A stretch of 64,000 nt of DNA from Raffaelea ambrosiae (GCA_002778195.1 PCDI01000002.1:2741234-2805233); one strand, 5' to 3'; counted from the first letter of the stretch, positions 12,089 to 23,010 are shown. Notes: generated by a model not told the origin, from the letters alone. Made by a program: numbers and translations.

Positions 12089-13231
12089 ATGCCGTCCACG
12101 TACAACAAGGACAAGCCGTGGGACACGGACGACATCGACAAGTGGAAGGTGGAAAAGTTCAACCCGGAGGACAATGTTGCCGGCAGCTTCACCGAAGAGT
12201 CCGAGTTCTCGACCGTGTTCCCCAAGTACCGCGAAGTCTACCTGCGCGAGGCGTGGCCCGCGGTCACGCGCGCTCTCAAAAAACACGGCATCGCCTGCGA
12301 GCTCGACTTGGTGTCCGGCCGCATGTCGGTCAAGACGACCCTCAAGACGTACGACCCGGCGGCCATTCTGAACGCCCGCGATCTGATCCGGCTGCTGGCC
12401 CGGTCGGTGCCGGCGCCGCAGGCGCTGCGCATTCTCGAGGACGGCATCGCCTGCGACATTATCAAGATCCGCAACCTGGTGCGGAACGACGACATGTTTG
12501 TCAAGCGGCGGCAGCGTCTCCTGGGCCCCAACGGCACGACGCTGCAGTCCATTGAGCTGCTCACGGACACGTACATCCTGGTGCAGGGCGCCACGGTGGC
12601 GGCCATGGGGCCCTACAAGGGCCTCAAGGAGGTGCGCCGCGTCGTCGAGGGCTGCATGGCCAACATCCACCCGATCTACAAGCTCAAGGAGCTCATGACG
12701 AAGCGCGATCTGATGCAGGACCCGACCAAGGCGGGCGAGAGCTGGGCGCCGTACATGCCCGACTACAAGAAGCAGACGCTCAGCAAGCGCCGCGTGCCCC
12801 ACAAGGTCACGGACAAGACCAAGAAGAAGTACACGCCGTTCCCGCCGGCGCCGGAAAAGAGCAAGCTGGACATCGAGCTGGAGAGCGGCGCATACTTTGC
12901 CGGCAAGGAGGCCAAGAAGCGGGCCGTGGTGGAGCAGCGCGAGGAGCGGGCACGGGAGAAGATGGAGGCCAAGAAGCGGGCGCGCGAGCAGGAGTACGTG
13001 GCGCCCGAGGAGGAGGGCGACAAGAAGCGGAAGAAGAAGAAGGGGGAAAGGGGGGAGAAAAAAGGGGGAGAAGCGTACTGGGATATACTGGCAACAAAAA
13101 GTTCTTGGATGGGGGAGCAAAGGTGTTTTTTTGTGTGTGTGTTTTTTTGGTGGTGTTTCTTGTTTCTCCTTGTTCCCTTCTATTTTTTTTTCTTCTGCAG
13201 TAGCCTTTACTGTTTGCATTCAATCATCTAG
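12089..13231 (+). CDS. KRR1: KRR1 small-subunit processome component
   Basis: Single-exon ORF of 380 codons. The N-terminus (MPSTYNKDKPWDTDDIDKW) and the core are typical of KRR1, the nucleolar KH-fold protein of the 90S pre-ribosome needed for 18S rRNA processing. The core includes FVKRRQRLLGPNGTTL near residue 150, YILVQGATVAAMG, and KVTDKTKKKYTPFPPAPEKSK, followed by a Lys/Glu-rich C-terminus. The ATG lies in a good context (caccATGcc). The last 65 or so codons are odd: after the basic run KKRKKKKG the frame continues into tryptophan- and phenylalanine-rich sequence encoded by T-rich DNA that looks like 3' UTR. The true stop may therefore lie near 13030-13080, with a homopolymer error in the G/A tracts there, or the tail may be spliced. 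The family call is firm; the C-terminal limit is not. Confidence 0.9.
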   Translation: MPSTYNKDKPWDTDDIDKWKVEKFNPEDNVAGSFTEESEFSTVFPKYREVYLREAWPAVTRALKKHGIACELDLVSGRMSVKTTLKTYDPAAILNARDLIRLLARSVPAPQALRILEDGIACDIIKIRNLVRNDDMFVKRRQRLLGPNGTTLQSIELLTDTYILVQGATVAAMGPYKGLKEVRRVVEGCMANIHPIYKLKELMTKRDLMQDPTKAGESWAPYMPDYKKQTLSKRRVPHKVTDKTKKKYTPFPPAPEKSKLDIELESGAYFAGKEAKKRAVVEQREERAREKMEAKKRAREQEYVAPEEEGDKKRKKKKGERGEKKGGEAYWDILATKSSWMGEQRCFFVCVFFWWCFLFLLVPFYFFFFCSSLYCLHSII

Positions 13232-13427
13232 CGGCATCAAATCAACATAGGATAGCAACTTTATATTATATATGAACATCTATTTGCATGTTCGCGTGTG
13301 TTTTCGCTGTAGTTGTGGCCCGTATTTCGCAGCTTTGTTTCGTTATCTCCTTGCTTACGGTTTTTTTTGGGGGGGGGTCTTCTCTTAATCCTCGCTTTCT
13401 CTGTTCACTTCTACTATCCTCTCCCTA

Positions 13428-14624
13428 TCACAGTTTCGGTGGCGAGTCCGTCCCCTTCGGACCCTCCTCAAAGTCCAGCACCAACTTGCCAAACTGACGG
13501 CCCGCCTTCATATCGTCAAACAGAGTATCAATGCTTGGCAGGTTGGCCGTCGTCAGACCGCCGTACACCACGCGGCTCACCACGGGCCGGATCTTGTGCT
13601 TCTGCACAAACGCCACCATCTCCCGGAACTCGGCCCGCGAGCCCATGGTTGAGCCCTTGAGCTCCAGGTTCCGCAGCACGGCCGACATCAGCCAGTCCAT
13701 CTTGGGTCCGACGGTCATGCCGTACACAGAGATGACGCCGCCGGGGCGCACGAGCCGCGTGGCGCGCTTGATGATGTCGCCGCCGGCACCGTCGATAACC
13801 GCATCGAGGTAGGGCCGGTCCTTGGGCAGCTGCTTCTGCAGCTGCTTGTCCCAGTCGGCGTCCTTGTAGTTGACGCCGCCGGAGGCGCCCAGCTCGGCCG
13901 TGGCACGGGCCAGCTTGGCCGGGTCGCCGGACGTGACCCAGACGCGGCAGCCGTGGGCAATGGCCAGCTGGGTGGCGGCGATGGCGACGCCGCCGCCAAT
14001 GCCCGTGACCAGCACGTTGCTGCCCGGCGTGCGCGTGGCGCCGCTCTTGGTGACGAGGGCGCGCCAGGCAGTCAGGTTGACCAGGGGGAAGGCGGCGGCC
14101 TCGGCAGGCGTCAGATGGCCGGGGGCCAGCTCCAGCTCGTCCTCGGGCACGGCAATGTAGTCGGTTCCGGTGCCGGCGTCGACGGTGGCCGAGCCACCAA
14201 TGACCGAGTACTTGGCATAGTCCTCGGGGCCATCCGGGTCGGAGACCCAGCCCCGGCCGGGCACGAGCACGACGCCGGCGCCGACAGTGGCAATCTCGGC
14301 GCGCTTGCAGCCGGGGCCGACCTCCTCCACGTAGCCGAAGCCGTCGGCGAAGAGCGGATTCTCAAACGAGATGCCGGGGTAGAGGTTCTGGCGGATGAAG
14401 AGATCACGGTGGTTGAAGGCGGCGGCGCGGATGCGGACCAGCACCTCGCCGGGGCCGGGAGTCGGCCGGGGGATCTCCTTGAGGCGAAGCCTGGACGGGC
14501 ATTGGCGAGTCAGTGAAAACGAGACTCTGCATAGCTGCATGGCACTAGAGAGAAAAGCAACCTACGGGTAGTAGACCTGGCCAGGCTTGCCGTCGATCTT
14601 TTGGACGGTCAGGGAGTACGGCAT
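13428..14624 (-). CDS. Zinc-independent MDR alcohol dehydrogenase/quinone oxidoreductase-like protein
   Basis: Predicted 373 aa in two exons (14624-14566 and 14490-13428). The 75-nt intron (GTAGGT, CACTGAC, GTCCAG) joins VYYP to LRLKEIPRPTPGPGEVLVRI in phase 2. The GroES-like half includes AAFNHRDLFIRQNLYP, where classical zinc-enzyme ligands are absent. The nucleotide-binding half carries the glycine motif VLVTGIGGGVAIAA near residue 175-190. The family oxidises or reduces alcohols, quinones or enals with NAD(P)H; the substrate cannot be told from sequence. It is similar to the YogA-type fungal proteins. It converges on KRR1 with only 196 bp between the two stops. Confidence 0.85.
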
Positions 14625-17262
14625 GGTGGCTTGTGACAGGCAAGACAACGGACGAGACGGAAAGGAAGGGCCTGCGGAGACGCGAGACGCGAAAGAACGA
14701 CACGGCCCAGCAAGACGAAATCCAGGAGGGCGCAGAGGTCTACTTGTGTGTTCCCTCGGACCGAGCAGTCGAGAGCCAAATTGCGGGTTGTGTCGTGGTT
14801 GATCGCAGCATGAGGCGAGGCCAGTGCAGCAATTTCGTCTTATAAATCTGCCAAGACGACGGTGTACACACATGTCTCCCACTGGAGAGCTCTTGTGTTG
14901 TACATAGTAGTTATTAGGTGCCACCACTGGGGCGGCGCAAGCCTTTGGGGGGGAAGTTTCCCCGCATTCCCCGCCAAGAAAACCACACCCTCGGCTCGAA
15001 GTCTATTACTACTCGTATGTAGATCTTAAAAGCCTAACCGATGGGCAGCCCCAAGATACTACACGCCCATCTCTGGAGAAGCTGTTTGACGACGACGTCA
15101 GACGGGCGTTTGTGTATGGTGCCGTGACGCTTTTTTTGTGCCTCTGCCCCGTCTTCGCAGTAGAGTTGGCATGCTCGAGGGCCTGTACCCAGCGGTCTCG
15201 CGCAAGATACGGGCCCAAGACAGCGAGCGACTTCATTCTGCTGTTTGTTTCTTCGAGACCTCGGCTGGCCTCTCGGCTCTGCCGACCCTGCTGTCCAGCC
15301 ATATCGCCCATCAGAAATCCAAGGCCTGCAGGAACGGCGGCTGTGGTCGGTTGTGTGACGTCAGCCTCAGCCTTGGGCATCTATGTCCAGGACGACGTTC
15401 AGCAGAAGAATCAGGACGCATACGCGGAACAGCAGCAAGAACGGTGGCAATGAGGAAGGCGCGCCGACAAGAGATGTTTGTGACTCGTATGCAGAACACA
15501 CAAGGTGCCGTCAGTCTGGGCGGTCTTTTACGATAACTAAGCCAGATGTGGGATGGACTAGTTAGTTAGTGAGACTGATAACGCCCTGTAAGTGCCGGAG
15601 ACGGCGTTGAAAATGTCCCAAAGGCCGCCGAAAGTCAGCGAGTCCGCCACGCCAACCCCTGCCAACAAACAGCGCAAAAGCCGAAACCCAAAAAAAGCAA
15701 TCAAAACGTACAAACATAGATCTGGAACAGCAGGGGATCTGGAACAAAGCGAAACACATCTCACCTATTGACTAACATCATCCGGGTTTCTGGTCTGTCC
15801 CACCACGCGCGTCCGGACCCCAACGGCAGCCGCGTTTCGAGGGAAACGCTTGCTCTCCGAGGCTAGGAGAATTTCCATCCTACTTAATATACTGGAGGAC
15901 CCTGCCCGCCCTTGGAAGCTCGTCCGCAACTAATGCTCCGTAAATACCACTAATAATACACCACACAGCAGGACCCTCCGTCTGGTCTGGTCTTTTTTTT
16001 TTTTTTTTCTTCTCCCCGAGACGACATTTTGGTCGCCGAACAGTCGCCCACAGCGCCAATCATAGCCCCCTGTTTCTTCGCTTCCGCTCCTTTGGCTCCT
16101 CTTGCGGCCAACGTTCTTCCGTACCCTTGCGCACCCCATAATTATTCCTCTCCCTGCTGCTTCGAACAGGCGACTGGCCAACCAACGCAGGGCACGATCG
16201 CGCAATTGGGCCCAGGATGGCGCCCGGGTTGAGACAGACAGCCACACAAACCCGCACCGTACCGTCTGGTCCTGGCTCGACCTGGTCCAACTTGGTCCAA
16301 CCCTGGTCGATTCTGGCCAGCACAACTCCTCCTGGTCACATTGTTTTCTTTGTTGTCCCTGTGGTGGCCGAGATCTGCAAATGATGCATGCAGCCTCACG
16401 CAGAGAATCCCCCTCACATGCTTCAGACACATATCCGCATGCTCGAGCATACGCCTGGCTGTGCTTTCAGCTCAGTCCACAACGCACGGCGCGCGTGCCC
16501 GCCACCACGTCAGGCGGCCAGCCAGACGGAGCAGGCGGACCAGACAGGAAAGACCAGACAGGAAAGACCAGACAACGAGACAACCCACACACACACTCTC
16601 GGCCCAGCAGTATTATTACACCGTAGCTGTTAGTAGTCGACCTCGTTTGGGCAGGCACGTCCCATGAGTCCCAAGTAGGCAGGGACCCGCGCCTGCTTGG
16701 CCCATCCTCGCCGTCCTAGTGGAGGCAGGACAGGCTTGGGTTGGGGTGCCCGTCGATAGTGTCGATAGCTGAACTACGACCCGATCTCCAACAGCAGCGG
16801 CACTACGTAGGAGACGTCAGTCGGGCACAGTCTGCAAAGGTCGCGGAAACGGGGCCAAAGACCGGATTCCAAAGACCGAGAAATCTGAAGCAGAACTGAA
16901 AAAGAAGAAAAAAGAAAAAAAAAAAGAAAAACTAACAGACGAACTAATAAAGAAGACTGGCTCCCCTGTTGGCCGTGCCCGCCAGGAGATTATTGTCGTT
17001 TGTGTTTCTGATTTCTAGCCTCCAAGTCTTTTCTTCTTTTCCTTTCTTCAACAGTGCCCGGACGGCAAAAGCAAAAGAAAAAGCAATACCCGACCAGTGG
17101 CTGCCGTATTGATCATCTTCCCATCTCCGCCACCAGACGACCCAAACGAGCTTTAGTTTTCCTTGCCCTCCTCTCTCTTTTCTCTTTTTCCTCGCTCTCC
17201 CACCTCGTTTTCCCACCTTGGTTGTATTCAGCCCACGTCCCTCTGTTCACTCCACAACTTCC
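14625..17262. other. Intergenic region (2.6 kb), no gene seen
   Basis: Upstream flank of the MDR gene (-) and of the YeeE-type transporter (+). It contains TACATAGTAG and TACTACTCGTATG motifs (14898-14916 and 15003-15025), a run of T (15992-16008), a 14-nt tandem repeat (16538-16576) and a pyrimidine-rich leader before 17263. ORFs of 60-174 codons on both strands overlap one another and match nothing known to me. Confidence 0.5.
16538..16576. repeat. 14-nt tandem repeat
   Basis: Almost three copies of the unit GACCAGACAGGAAA, in non-coding DNA. Confidence 0.85.
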
Positions 17263-18306
17263 ATGACGTCCGTCCTAACCGGCGCCGCCTTCGGCGCCGC
17301 CCTCACGGCCTCCGGCTGCTACCTCCCGTCCGTCATCCTCGGCCAGCTCAAATGGGACAACTACCACATGCTCGAGGCCTTCCTGGCCGCCACCGCCTCC
17401 AGCGCCCTCATCGTCGCCGCCGCCAACCGTCTCGGCTACGCCTCTCTCGGCCCGCGCTCCTACGCGGACCGCGGCTGGATCGCCGGCGTTCCCTACGACG
17501 GCAACATCGTCGGCGGTCTCGCCCTCGGCGCCGGCATGGCCCTCGCGGGCGCCTGTCCCGGCACCGTCCTGGCCCAGGCCGCGCTCAACATCCGGACGGG
17601 ATACTACGCGCTGGGCGGCGGCCTGGTCGGCGGAACCGTCTGGTCAGCTGTCCTGCGGCCGAGCCTGCAGAAGAAGAAGAAGGAGAAACAGAAGGAGAAG
17701 GAGACGCCGGTGGCGGCCCTCCCCACCTCCCTGCCCGCCCTCCTCGGCCTCCCCCCCTACGCCGCCCTCGCCGGCTTCGAACTCGTCATGGCCGGCATCG
17801 TCGCCGCCTGCGTCCACTTTGCCGGCCCCGGCCCCGACGCGGTCCTGCCGCCCGTCACTGGCGGTCTGCTGATCGGCCTCTCCCAGCTCTTCTCGGTCCT
17901 GGTGCGCAAGTCCACGCTGGGTGTCTCGACGGTTTATGAGGACGTCGGCGACTGGCTGCTGTGGACGGTGCCATCCTCCTGCGCCTCGAAGAAGACGGGG
18001 GTCGAACAGAAGAAGACGCCGACGCCCTCGACGGCGTCGACGCTGTTTGCGCTCGGCATCTTTGCCGGGACGCGCGGCATTGTGGCGGCCTTCCCGCAGC
18101 TGGCACGGGGCGCCTCAACACAGGTGGCGGCCGTGACGCCGATGACCGCCGTGGTCGGCGGATTCATCATGGCTCTGGGCTCGCGGGTAGCCGGCGGGTG
18201 CACGTCAGGCCACGGCATCAGCGGGATTTCGCTGTTGTCGGTGTCCAGCCTGATCACGATGGGTGCTGCTTTTGCAGGTGGCTCGCTGGTGGCCCTGTTC
18301 CTGTGA
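17263..18306 (+). CDS. YeeE/YedE-family (thiosulfate-type sulfur) transporter
   Basis: Intronless, 347 aa and strongly hydrophobic, with about nine to ten predicted membrane segments in two halves joined by a Lys/Glu-rich cytosolic loop (KKKKEKQKEKE, near residue 135-145). Three cysteines lie in family-type contexts: ASGCYLP (C19), LAGACPGT (C98) and VAGGCTSGHGISG (C313). In the bacterial homologue YeeE/TsuA, three conserved cysteines along the pore mediate thiosulfate uptake, so a sulfur-compound transport role is a reasonable inference here. The ATG at 17263 puts the first helix at the N-terminus; the frame extends further upstream but without a conserved segment. No other sulfur gene is adjacent. 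Membrane location (plasma or organelle) cannot be told. Confidence 0.85.
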   Translation: MTSVLTGAAFGAALTASGCYLPSVILGQLKWDNYHMLEAFLAATASSALIVAAANRLGYASLGPRSYADRGWIAGVPYDGNIVGGLALGAGMALAGACPGTVLAQAALNIRTGYYALGGGLVGGTVWSAVLRPSLQKKKKEKQKEKETPVAALPTSLPALLGLPPYAALAGFELVMAGIVAACVHFAGPGPDAVLPPVTGGLLIGLSQLFSVLVRKSTLGVSTVYEDVGDWLLWTVPSSCASKKTGVEQKKTPTPSTASTLFALGIFAGTRGIVAAFPQLARGASTQVAAVTPMTAVVGGFIMALGSRVAGGCTSGHGISGISLLSVSSLITMGAAFAGGSLVALFL

Positions 18307-19305
18307 AGACGACGAGAAGGACCAGCTATGCAGGAAAGAGAACGGCTTCTGCTCCCCCCCCCCCTTTATACCACCCATCGGCCACCAATTACGAGTTTCA
18401 CGATACCTTATTTGCATCAGCTTTCTTGATTTCCTGATTTTCTTCTTTGTATGATAGGCATACTTTCTGCAGCTTTCTATGACAGTAGACATCTGCCATT
18501 TTGTCTCCACTGTATGTACATAATATACCGATTCTGTCCTAAACCTGCAAACGTCTGTTTTCCAGCATGATTTCTGGCCACAAAGCTGGCCAACTGTCCA
18601 TCCCACGTCCCTGATAATCATGTTGGTCAACTTGCGCCTTTAAAATCTTGGCTGTCTCCCTCTCTGCTTGGGAACTGAGAGAAATCAGGATACGCAGTCA
18701 GCCGGGGTATGCAAGCAAAGCCCGACAAAGAGCATGGCCCTATTCCAGGAGTCGAGGGGGGAAATGCTCTTTATCCAAAAAAATGGAACTCTGCTCAGAC
18801 CATCGGCAGGTTCGCCGACGCAAAATGAGTGCCCATGCAACAGTAGGTAGGGCGCACGGGACCGTTCCTGGAAACAAGATGTTGTGCCACACCGTTAGCA
18901 GAAAGAAAGAGAGCAAACACCCGTCTTTATACAATACACTGTAGTTTGCAGCCAGCTGCTGGTGTATATATAGATATTGTTTCATTCTTTGGCAGTGTGG
19001 CAATCTAAGCCAAAATACATAAATATAAACATAAATCATATAAACCCTTGACAGGGCAACATGACTGACAGCTTGACAGATAGCTCCTTGCCCGATCAAA
19101 TAAAAAATAAAATAACAAACACTGACAGGTTTCTCCTTTGACAGGGAACGGCTGGCGAATACATGCGGAACAGCGTTGCACAACCGCGCGCACATCTTTG
19201 TACGTCGACTGGGTCTCCTCTCTCCCCTCCCCTCCCCTGCTGTTTCCTTCCGGGCCCGCCCCCCCCTATCCTACCCTATCCTACCCTATCCTCGGCGACC
19301 TGAGC
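18307..19305. other. Convergent intergenic region (1.0 kb)
   Basis: 3' flanks of the transporter (+) and the RidA-family gene (-). It is AT-rich around 18950-19120. A 10-nt repeat of CTACCCTATC occurs at 19266-19292. No ORF of interest. Confidence 0.55.
19266..19292. repeat. 10-nt tandem repeat
   Basis: Nearly three copies of CTATCCTACC, just beyond the stop of the RidA-family gene. Confidence 0.8.
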
Positions 19306-19854
19306 CTACTTTACACCTTTGCGAGGTCGCCGGGCTGTCACCTCAATCTCAATCAGGATCTCCTCCTCGATGAGCCCTGCCTGGATCATGGTGGCTGCAG
19401 GACGCGCGCCACCGCCACTCTTGCTGCCGCCATTCCCGTCATCGCCCCCCAGCCAGCGCCGTAGCACAGGCCACGTTTGCGGGAACATGGCACGGTCCGG
19501 CAGGATGTAGTGCACCCGTACAATATTGGCCATGGTGGGCGCCTCGTACTGGTCATCTTCTGCGACCCGAGCAAGAGCGGCGGCGATGTTCTGGAGGGTC
19601 TGTTCCGTCTGCGCGGCGATGCCCTGCTTGAGCTCGCCGGTGGAATAGTCGTAACTTGACAAGGCGTAAGCTGGAAAGAAGAAGGGGGGAAAAACACGCC
19701 CCAAGATAGAGAGAGTTCAAACAAGAGAGTGATGACAAACTTACCCTGTACATCCGGATACAAAGACAAATTCGTCCGAGACTACGGCTCGAGAATAGCC
19801 AATTTGCTCTTCAAAGACAGAGCCCGACGTGATGAGTTGGTGTTCGCGAGCCAT
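19306..19854 (-). CDS. RidA/YjgF/YER057c-family protein
   Basis: Predicted 152 aa from exon 1 (19854-19745) and exon 2 (19654-19306). Exon 1 gives SRAVVSDEFVFVSGCTG. Exon 2 starts YDYSTGELKQGIAAQTEQTLQNI and ends LIEIEVTARR, as in fungal RidA-like proteins. A 90-nt intron with GTAAGT and a downstream AAG acceptor keeps the frame. A stronger-looking CAG acceptor 16 nt upstream would shift the frame into a premature stop. The Arg in GARPAATM (about R121) corresponds to the substrate-carboxylate-binding Arg of RidA enzymes, so deamination of reactive imine/enamine intermediates is possible. Members of this superfamily vary in substrate, and that is not resolved here. Confidence 0.82.
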
Positions 19855-20661
19855 GTTGAAGATGTCTGTGTAGTTTACTAGGGTCGTTGGTGGTATGACA
19901 TCCAAGGAATTGGGGTTCACTGATTTACATTTTGTGATTTGCTAGCATTGTCTTCATCACTCTTGTGAGTCATCTTGTATTTGCTACCAAGACGCTGGCC
20001 CCACACGATATTTTGTAGGATCAAACACTGATCTCAAAGGAGAAATAAAACGCCTTGCTATTTGACTCATTCGACTTAACACAAACTACATTGGTATCTC
20101 TGTATTCCTGGTTGCCCCGATTCCTGGGTGTATGCCGTCTTCCTCCGTCTGTCTTTATGCCTCGTATCTGCTTCCCGGACCCTCAATGGCCTCCGGCATC
20201 TATTTACACGTTATATGGTTATAAAATCTTCTCCTCGCCAGCCCTGACGAAGAGGGAATGCGTAATTTGCGGACATATCGTTGCTGCATCTTTGCTTGTG
20301 CCTATTGCCAATTCAGGATGCGACCGGGGGCAACTTCTGAAGAGTTGGTCAGACAGACACTAGGGTGCTGTATTCCGAGATGCCATTCAGACCCAGAACA
20401 ATGGATTCTGTGGCCACAAAGCTTTCTTTCCCGAGGCTGAGGGCGATATGCTCTCTGAAGAAAAGGGGAGTTTGACCTCTGAAAAAAAAAGGGGCGGGGT
20501 GAACACCCCAGTGATTCTGAGGAATGTCGGTGTGTCTCTAATAAAGGTTGTACAGTTCCCGAGAAAGTCCGCAAGTGGCGAGCCCCAGTGTCTGAATAAG
20601 AAACAACGGAGCCTTCCTGGTCGTCCTTGTATGCAGGATATCCGGTGATTCTGTCCCTGCT
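19855..20661. other. Intergenic region between two minus-strand genes (0.8 kb)
   Basis: Upstream of the RidA-family gene and downstream of the Zn2Cys6 gene. ORFs at 20055-20665 overlap on both strands and look non-coding. A short direct repeat, CTCTGAA(G)AAAA..GGGG, occurs twice near 20452-20508. Confidence 0.5.
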
Positions 20662-22078
20662 TCATGTAAACTGTTTGCCCATGAGAAGCTCATAATAGGC
20701 TTTCTGGTCCATCTCGCTGCCGAGCGAGGGGTCGTAGTCGACAGTGTCTTCTATTGGATCCGGGTTGTAGCTGAGAGCGAGAAAGTCGTTGAGTGTTTCG
20801 TCTGGTGCAAAACCCAGCGGTCCCAGTGTTTGTGAAAACGTATTTGATCTGCAGAGTTAGAGACTGGCCTCAGACAAGGATGAAGAGGATGAAAAAATCA
20901 CGACAAACGATTTCTAAAAAGAGAGAGAGAGAGAACAAAACTCACGATCTTGCCGCGTCACGGGCCACAATATCGGTCAACGAAAGGGAGAGGGGAGCGC
21001 CATAGCCGCCGAGGTCCGTCGTACCGCCCGCCTGTGGCTGTTTTGAACCGTCATTGTGTGAGGAAGATGCTGGTGCAGGTGCGTGTGGATGCAACAGGGG
21101 CCCAAACTTGTGGTCCAGCTTGAGCAAGGTTGGCGCCTCGTGCGACGACAGAGACAGCGGATTCATAGGCGGCATGCATGATGCATGTGCCCGAAGATGG
21201 CTGGATTCCTGCTCGGCGGCTCCAACAATACTGGGGTCGACCAGGAGGCTGCTGAGATCAGTCTCTGCTGCGACACCGCCGCCAGCACTGCTCATCGCCA
21301 CGCCCACACTTCCACCACCTGCACCGAGACCATTGGCATGACCACTGCCGTCGCCACCACTGGCAGTCGTGTCATCCGTCGTCCCTCCTCCAGCTCCGTC
21401 TTCGCCAAAGAACGTCTTGAATACGGAGCTCTGCTGCCAGGCCTGGATGAAGAACTCCTGCTGCTGGGGGTCCCTGATCGCGCGGATGAGGCGCTGGCCC
21501 TCGTCGGATTTCTTCAGGTAGCCCTCGATGACGGGGCCGAGGCTGGGGATGAGGTTGAGGGCGGCGCCCCAGGCAGCGGCACTCTCACGCATAGTGTGCA
21601 GCGCGCTACGGTAGCCCTGGGCCGGCCCGCGCTTCTTCTGCGGCCGCAAATAGAGACAGGACTTGCCGTGGCGCTCGCAGTAGCTGCATTTTGGCTTTGC
21701 ATTCTGAGGGGGGTCAGTATCAGATGAGGCGAAAAATTTTTTTTTTAAAAAAAAAGAGACAGGAAGAGAGTAACGATGACAGAGATGTGCTACATGGGCA
21801 GCCCTAGGATATAGACATACATCACAAGGCTGGTGGTTGATATGGCAAAAGTCGCAACTGGCATATGAGTCAGTAGGGTGCCCATATAACAACAGTACAT
21901 ACATATGTACGTGTAAGACACATGCAAGGCATATGCATGCACGCATACAAAGCAACTAGTAACAAACTCACGCGCGCGAGCTCTTCTTCCGCTTCCGCGG
22001 GTTCGCCGAGGAGCTGTCAGCAATGTCGCTCGGGGCCAGCGACTCTTCCACCAAAGAGGCCGAGTCCTGGCGATCCAT
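20662..22078 (-). CDS. Zn(II)2Cys6 transcription factor
   Basis: Four exons: 22078-21972, 21857-21821, 21703-20946 and 20848-20662, giving 362 aa. Splicing assembles a perfect cluster CX2CX6CX6CX2CX6C (C37, C40, C47, C54, C57, C64) preceded by the basic stretch PRKRKKSSRA. The 37-nt exon 2 encodes only ACDFCHINHQPCD, and exon 3 begins NAKPKCSYC. All introns have canonical ends (GTGAGT/CCAG with a CTGAC branch site; GTATGT/CTCAG; GTGAGT/CTGCAG). Downstream come LRPQKKRGPAQGYR, a conserved helix-rich block (ESAAAWGAALNLIPSLGPVIEGYL), a Gly/Ser/Thr-rich region, and an acidic Tyr/Asp-rich end (NPDPIEDTVDYDPSLGS) that could be an activation domain. I cannot name the regulon. No cluster of catabolic or biosynthetic genes is adjacent. 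Confidence 0.85.
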
Positions 22079-22938
22079 GGCGAGCCAGGGGACCGGAGGG
22101 TCGGGCGGGACCGTGTATGCGGCCCGGACCTGGTCCCAGACAGGCGCGCCCGCCAAAGCCGAAAAAGCGAGCACAGAAAAGGGGGGGGGACGTCAAGGCA
22201 GGCTAGGAAAAGTGAAGACCACCCCGATCGACGAAGGACACGGCCGGCCTGCTGTTGCTGCTAGCCAGGCGGCTTGGCTGCAACACTGATTCATCAACCA
22301 CCCTCCCCCTTGGCGTGGTGAGCGGTTCGATTGGCAGCCGGCCAGAGAGAATTGGATCCTGTCGAAATAGGCTATCCAGAGCCGACTAAACAGGTAGACC
22401 GCAAAGGCGAGCCCGGGTCAAGTCGCACGATTTGCAGGCAAGGATGGGCCGAGGCTGGGGGGGGTGCTGAATGGGGCCGACGCGCAGGGTATCGCGGGAA
22501 CGAAAAAAAAAAGGGCTAGAAACCCATAAATAAGACTGCCTGCCGTTCGATTGATCCCCGTAGTTGGGGTGAGTGTGTAGAGTGCTTTGCGCGCGCGTTC
22601 CCCTCAGTGCTTCGACAAACACACGGCGCCGCCCATTGAGAGAGACGGGTCATAAGGATGGCGGTTGACGGCTGGGGCCCCACCAGGGGACATTCATATT
22701 AGTCAGCTCACTATGACCTTCCGCGCAGGGCGCCCATGAGGGATTCAATTCGCGGCGCCAATTGGCTGGCTGTCTGCAGAACAATTTTACGGAAATCAAA
22801 AATCTGCCACCAAAAGTTAAGGCCATGCATATCTATTACCTAAATGCAGGCCAGCATCCGCGGCCATCTGATCTCGAACTTCCAGACGGACTAACAAGGC
22901 AAAAAGCCAACAGAGCCAAAAAAAAAGGCAAAAAAAGA
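22079..22938. other. Intergenic region upstream of the Zn2Cys6 gene
   Basis: About 0.86 kb between the Zn2Cys6 start and the first tRNA-Asp. It is GC-rich near the gene, with poly-G (22181-22189) and poly-A (22503-22512) runs. No ORF with recognisable content. Confidence 0.5.
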
Positions 22939-23010
22939 CTCTTTCGCCGGGAATTGAACCCGGGTCCCGGGCGTGACAAGCCCGTATACTGACCACTATA
23001 CTACGAAAGA
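22939..23010 (-). tRNA. tRNA-Asp(GTC), copy 1
   Basis: 72 nt. The acceptor stem TCTTTCG pairs perfectly with CGAAAGA, and the discriminator base is G. The anticodon stem CGGGC/GCCCG encloses the loop TTGTCAC with anticodon GTC. The T stem CCGGG/CCCGG encloses TTCAATT. A-box-like TAGTATAGTGG and B-box GGTTCAATTCC are present. A T-run terminator follows on the minus strand. No intron. Confidence 0.97.

Noticed and set aside
11936..13219. 427-codon minus-strand ORF over KRR1
   Set aside because: Antisense of a clear KRR1 reading frame; Leu/Arg/His-rich without motifs.
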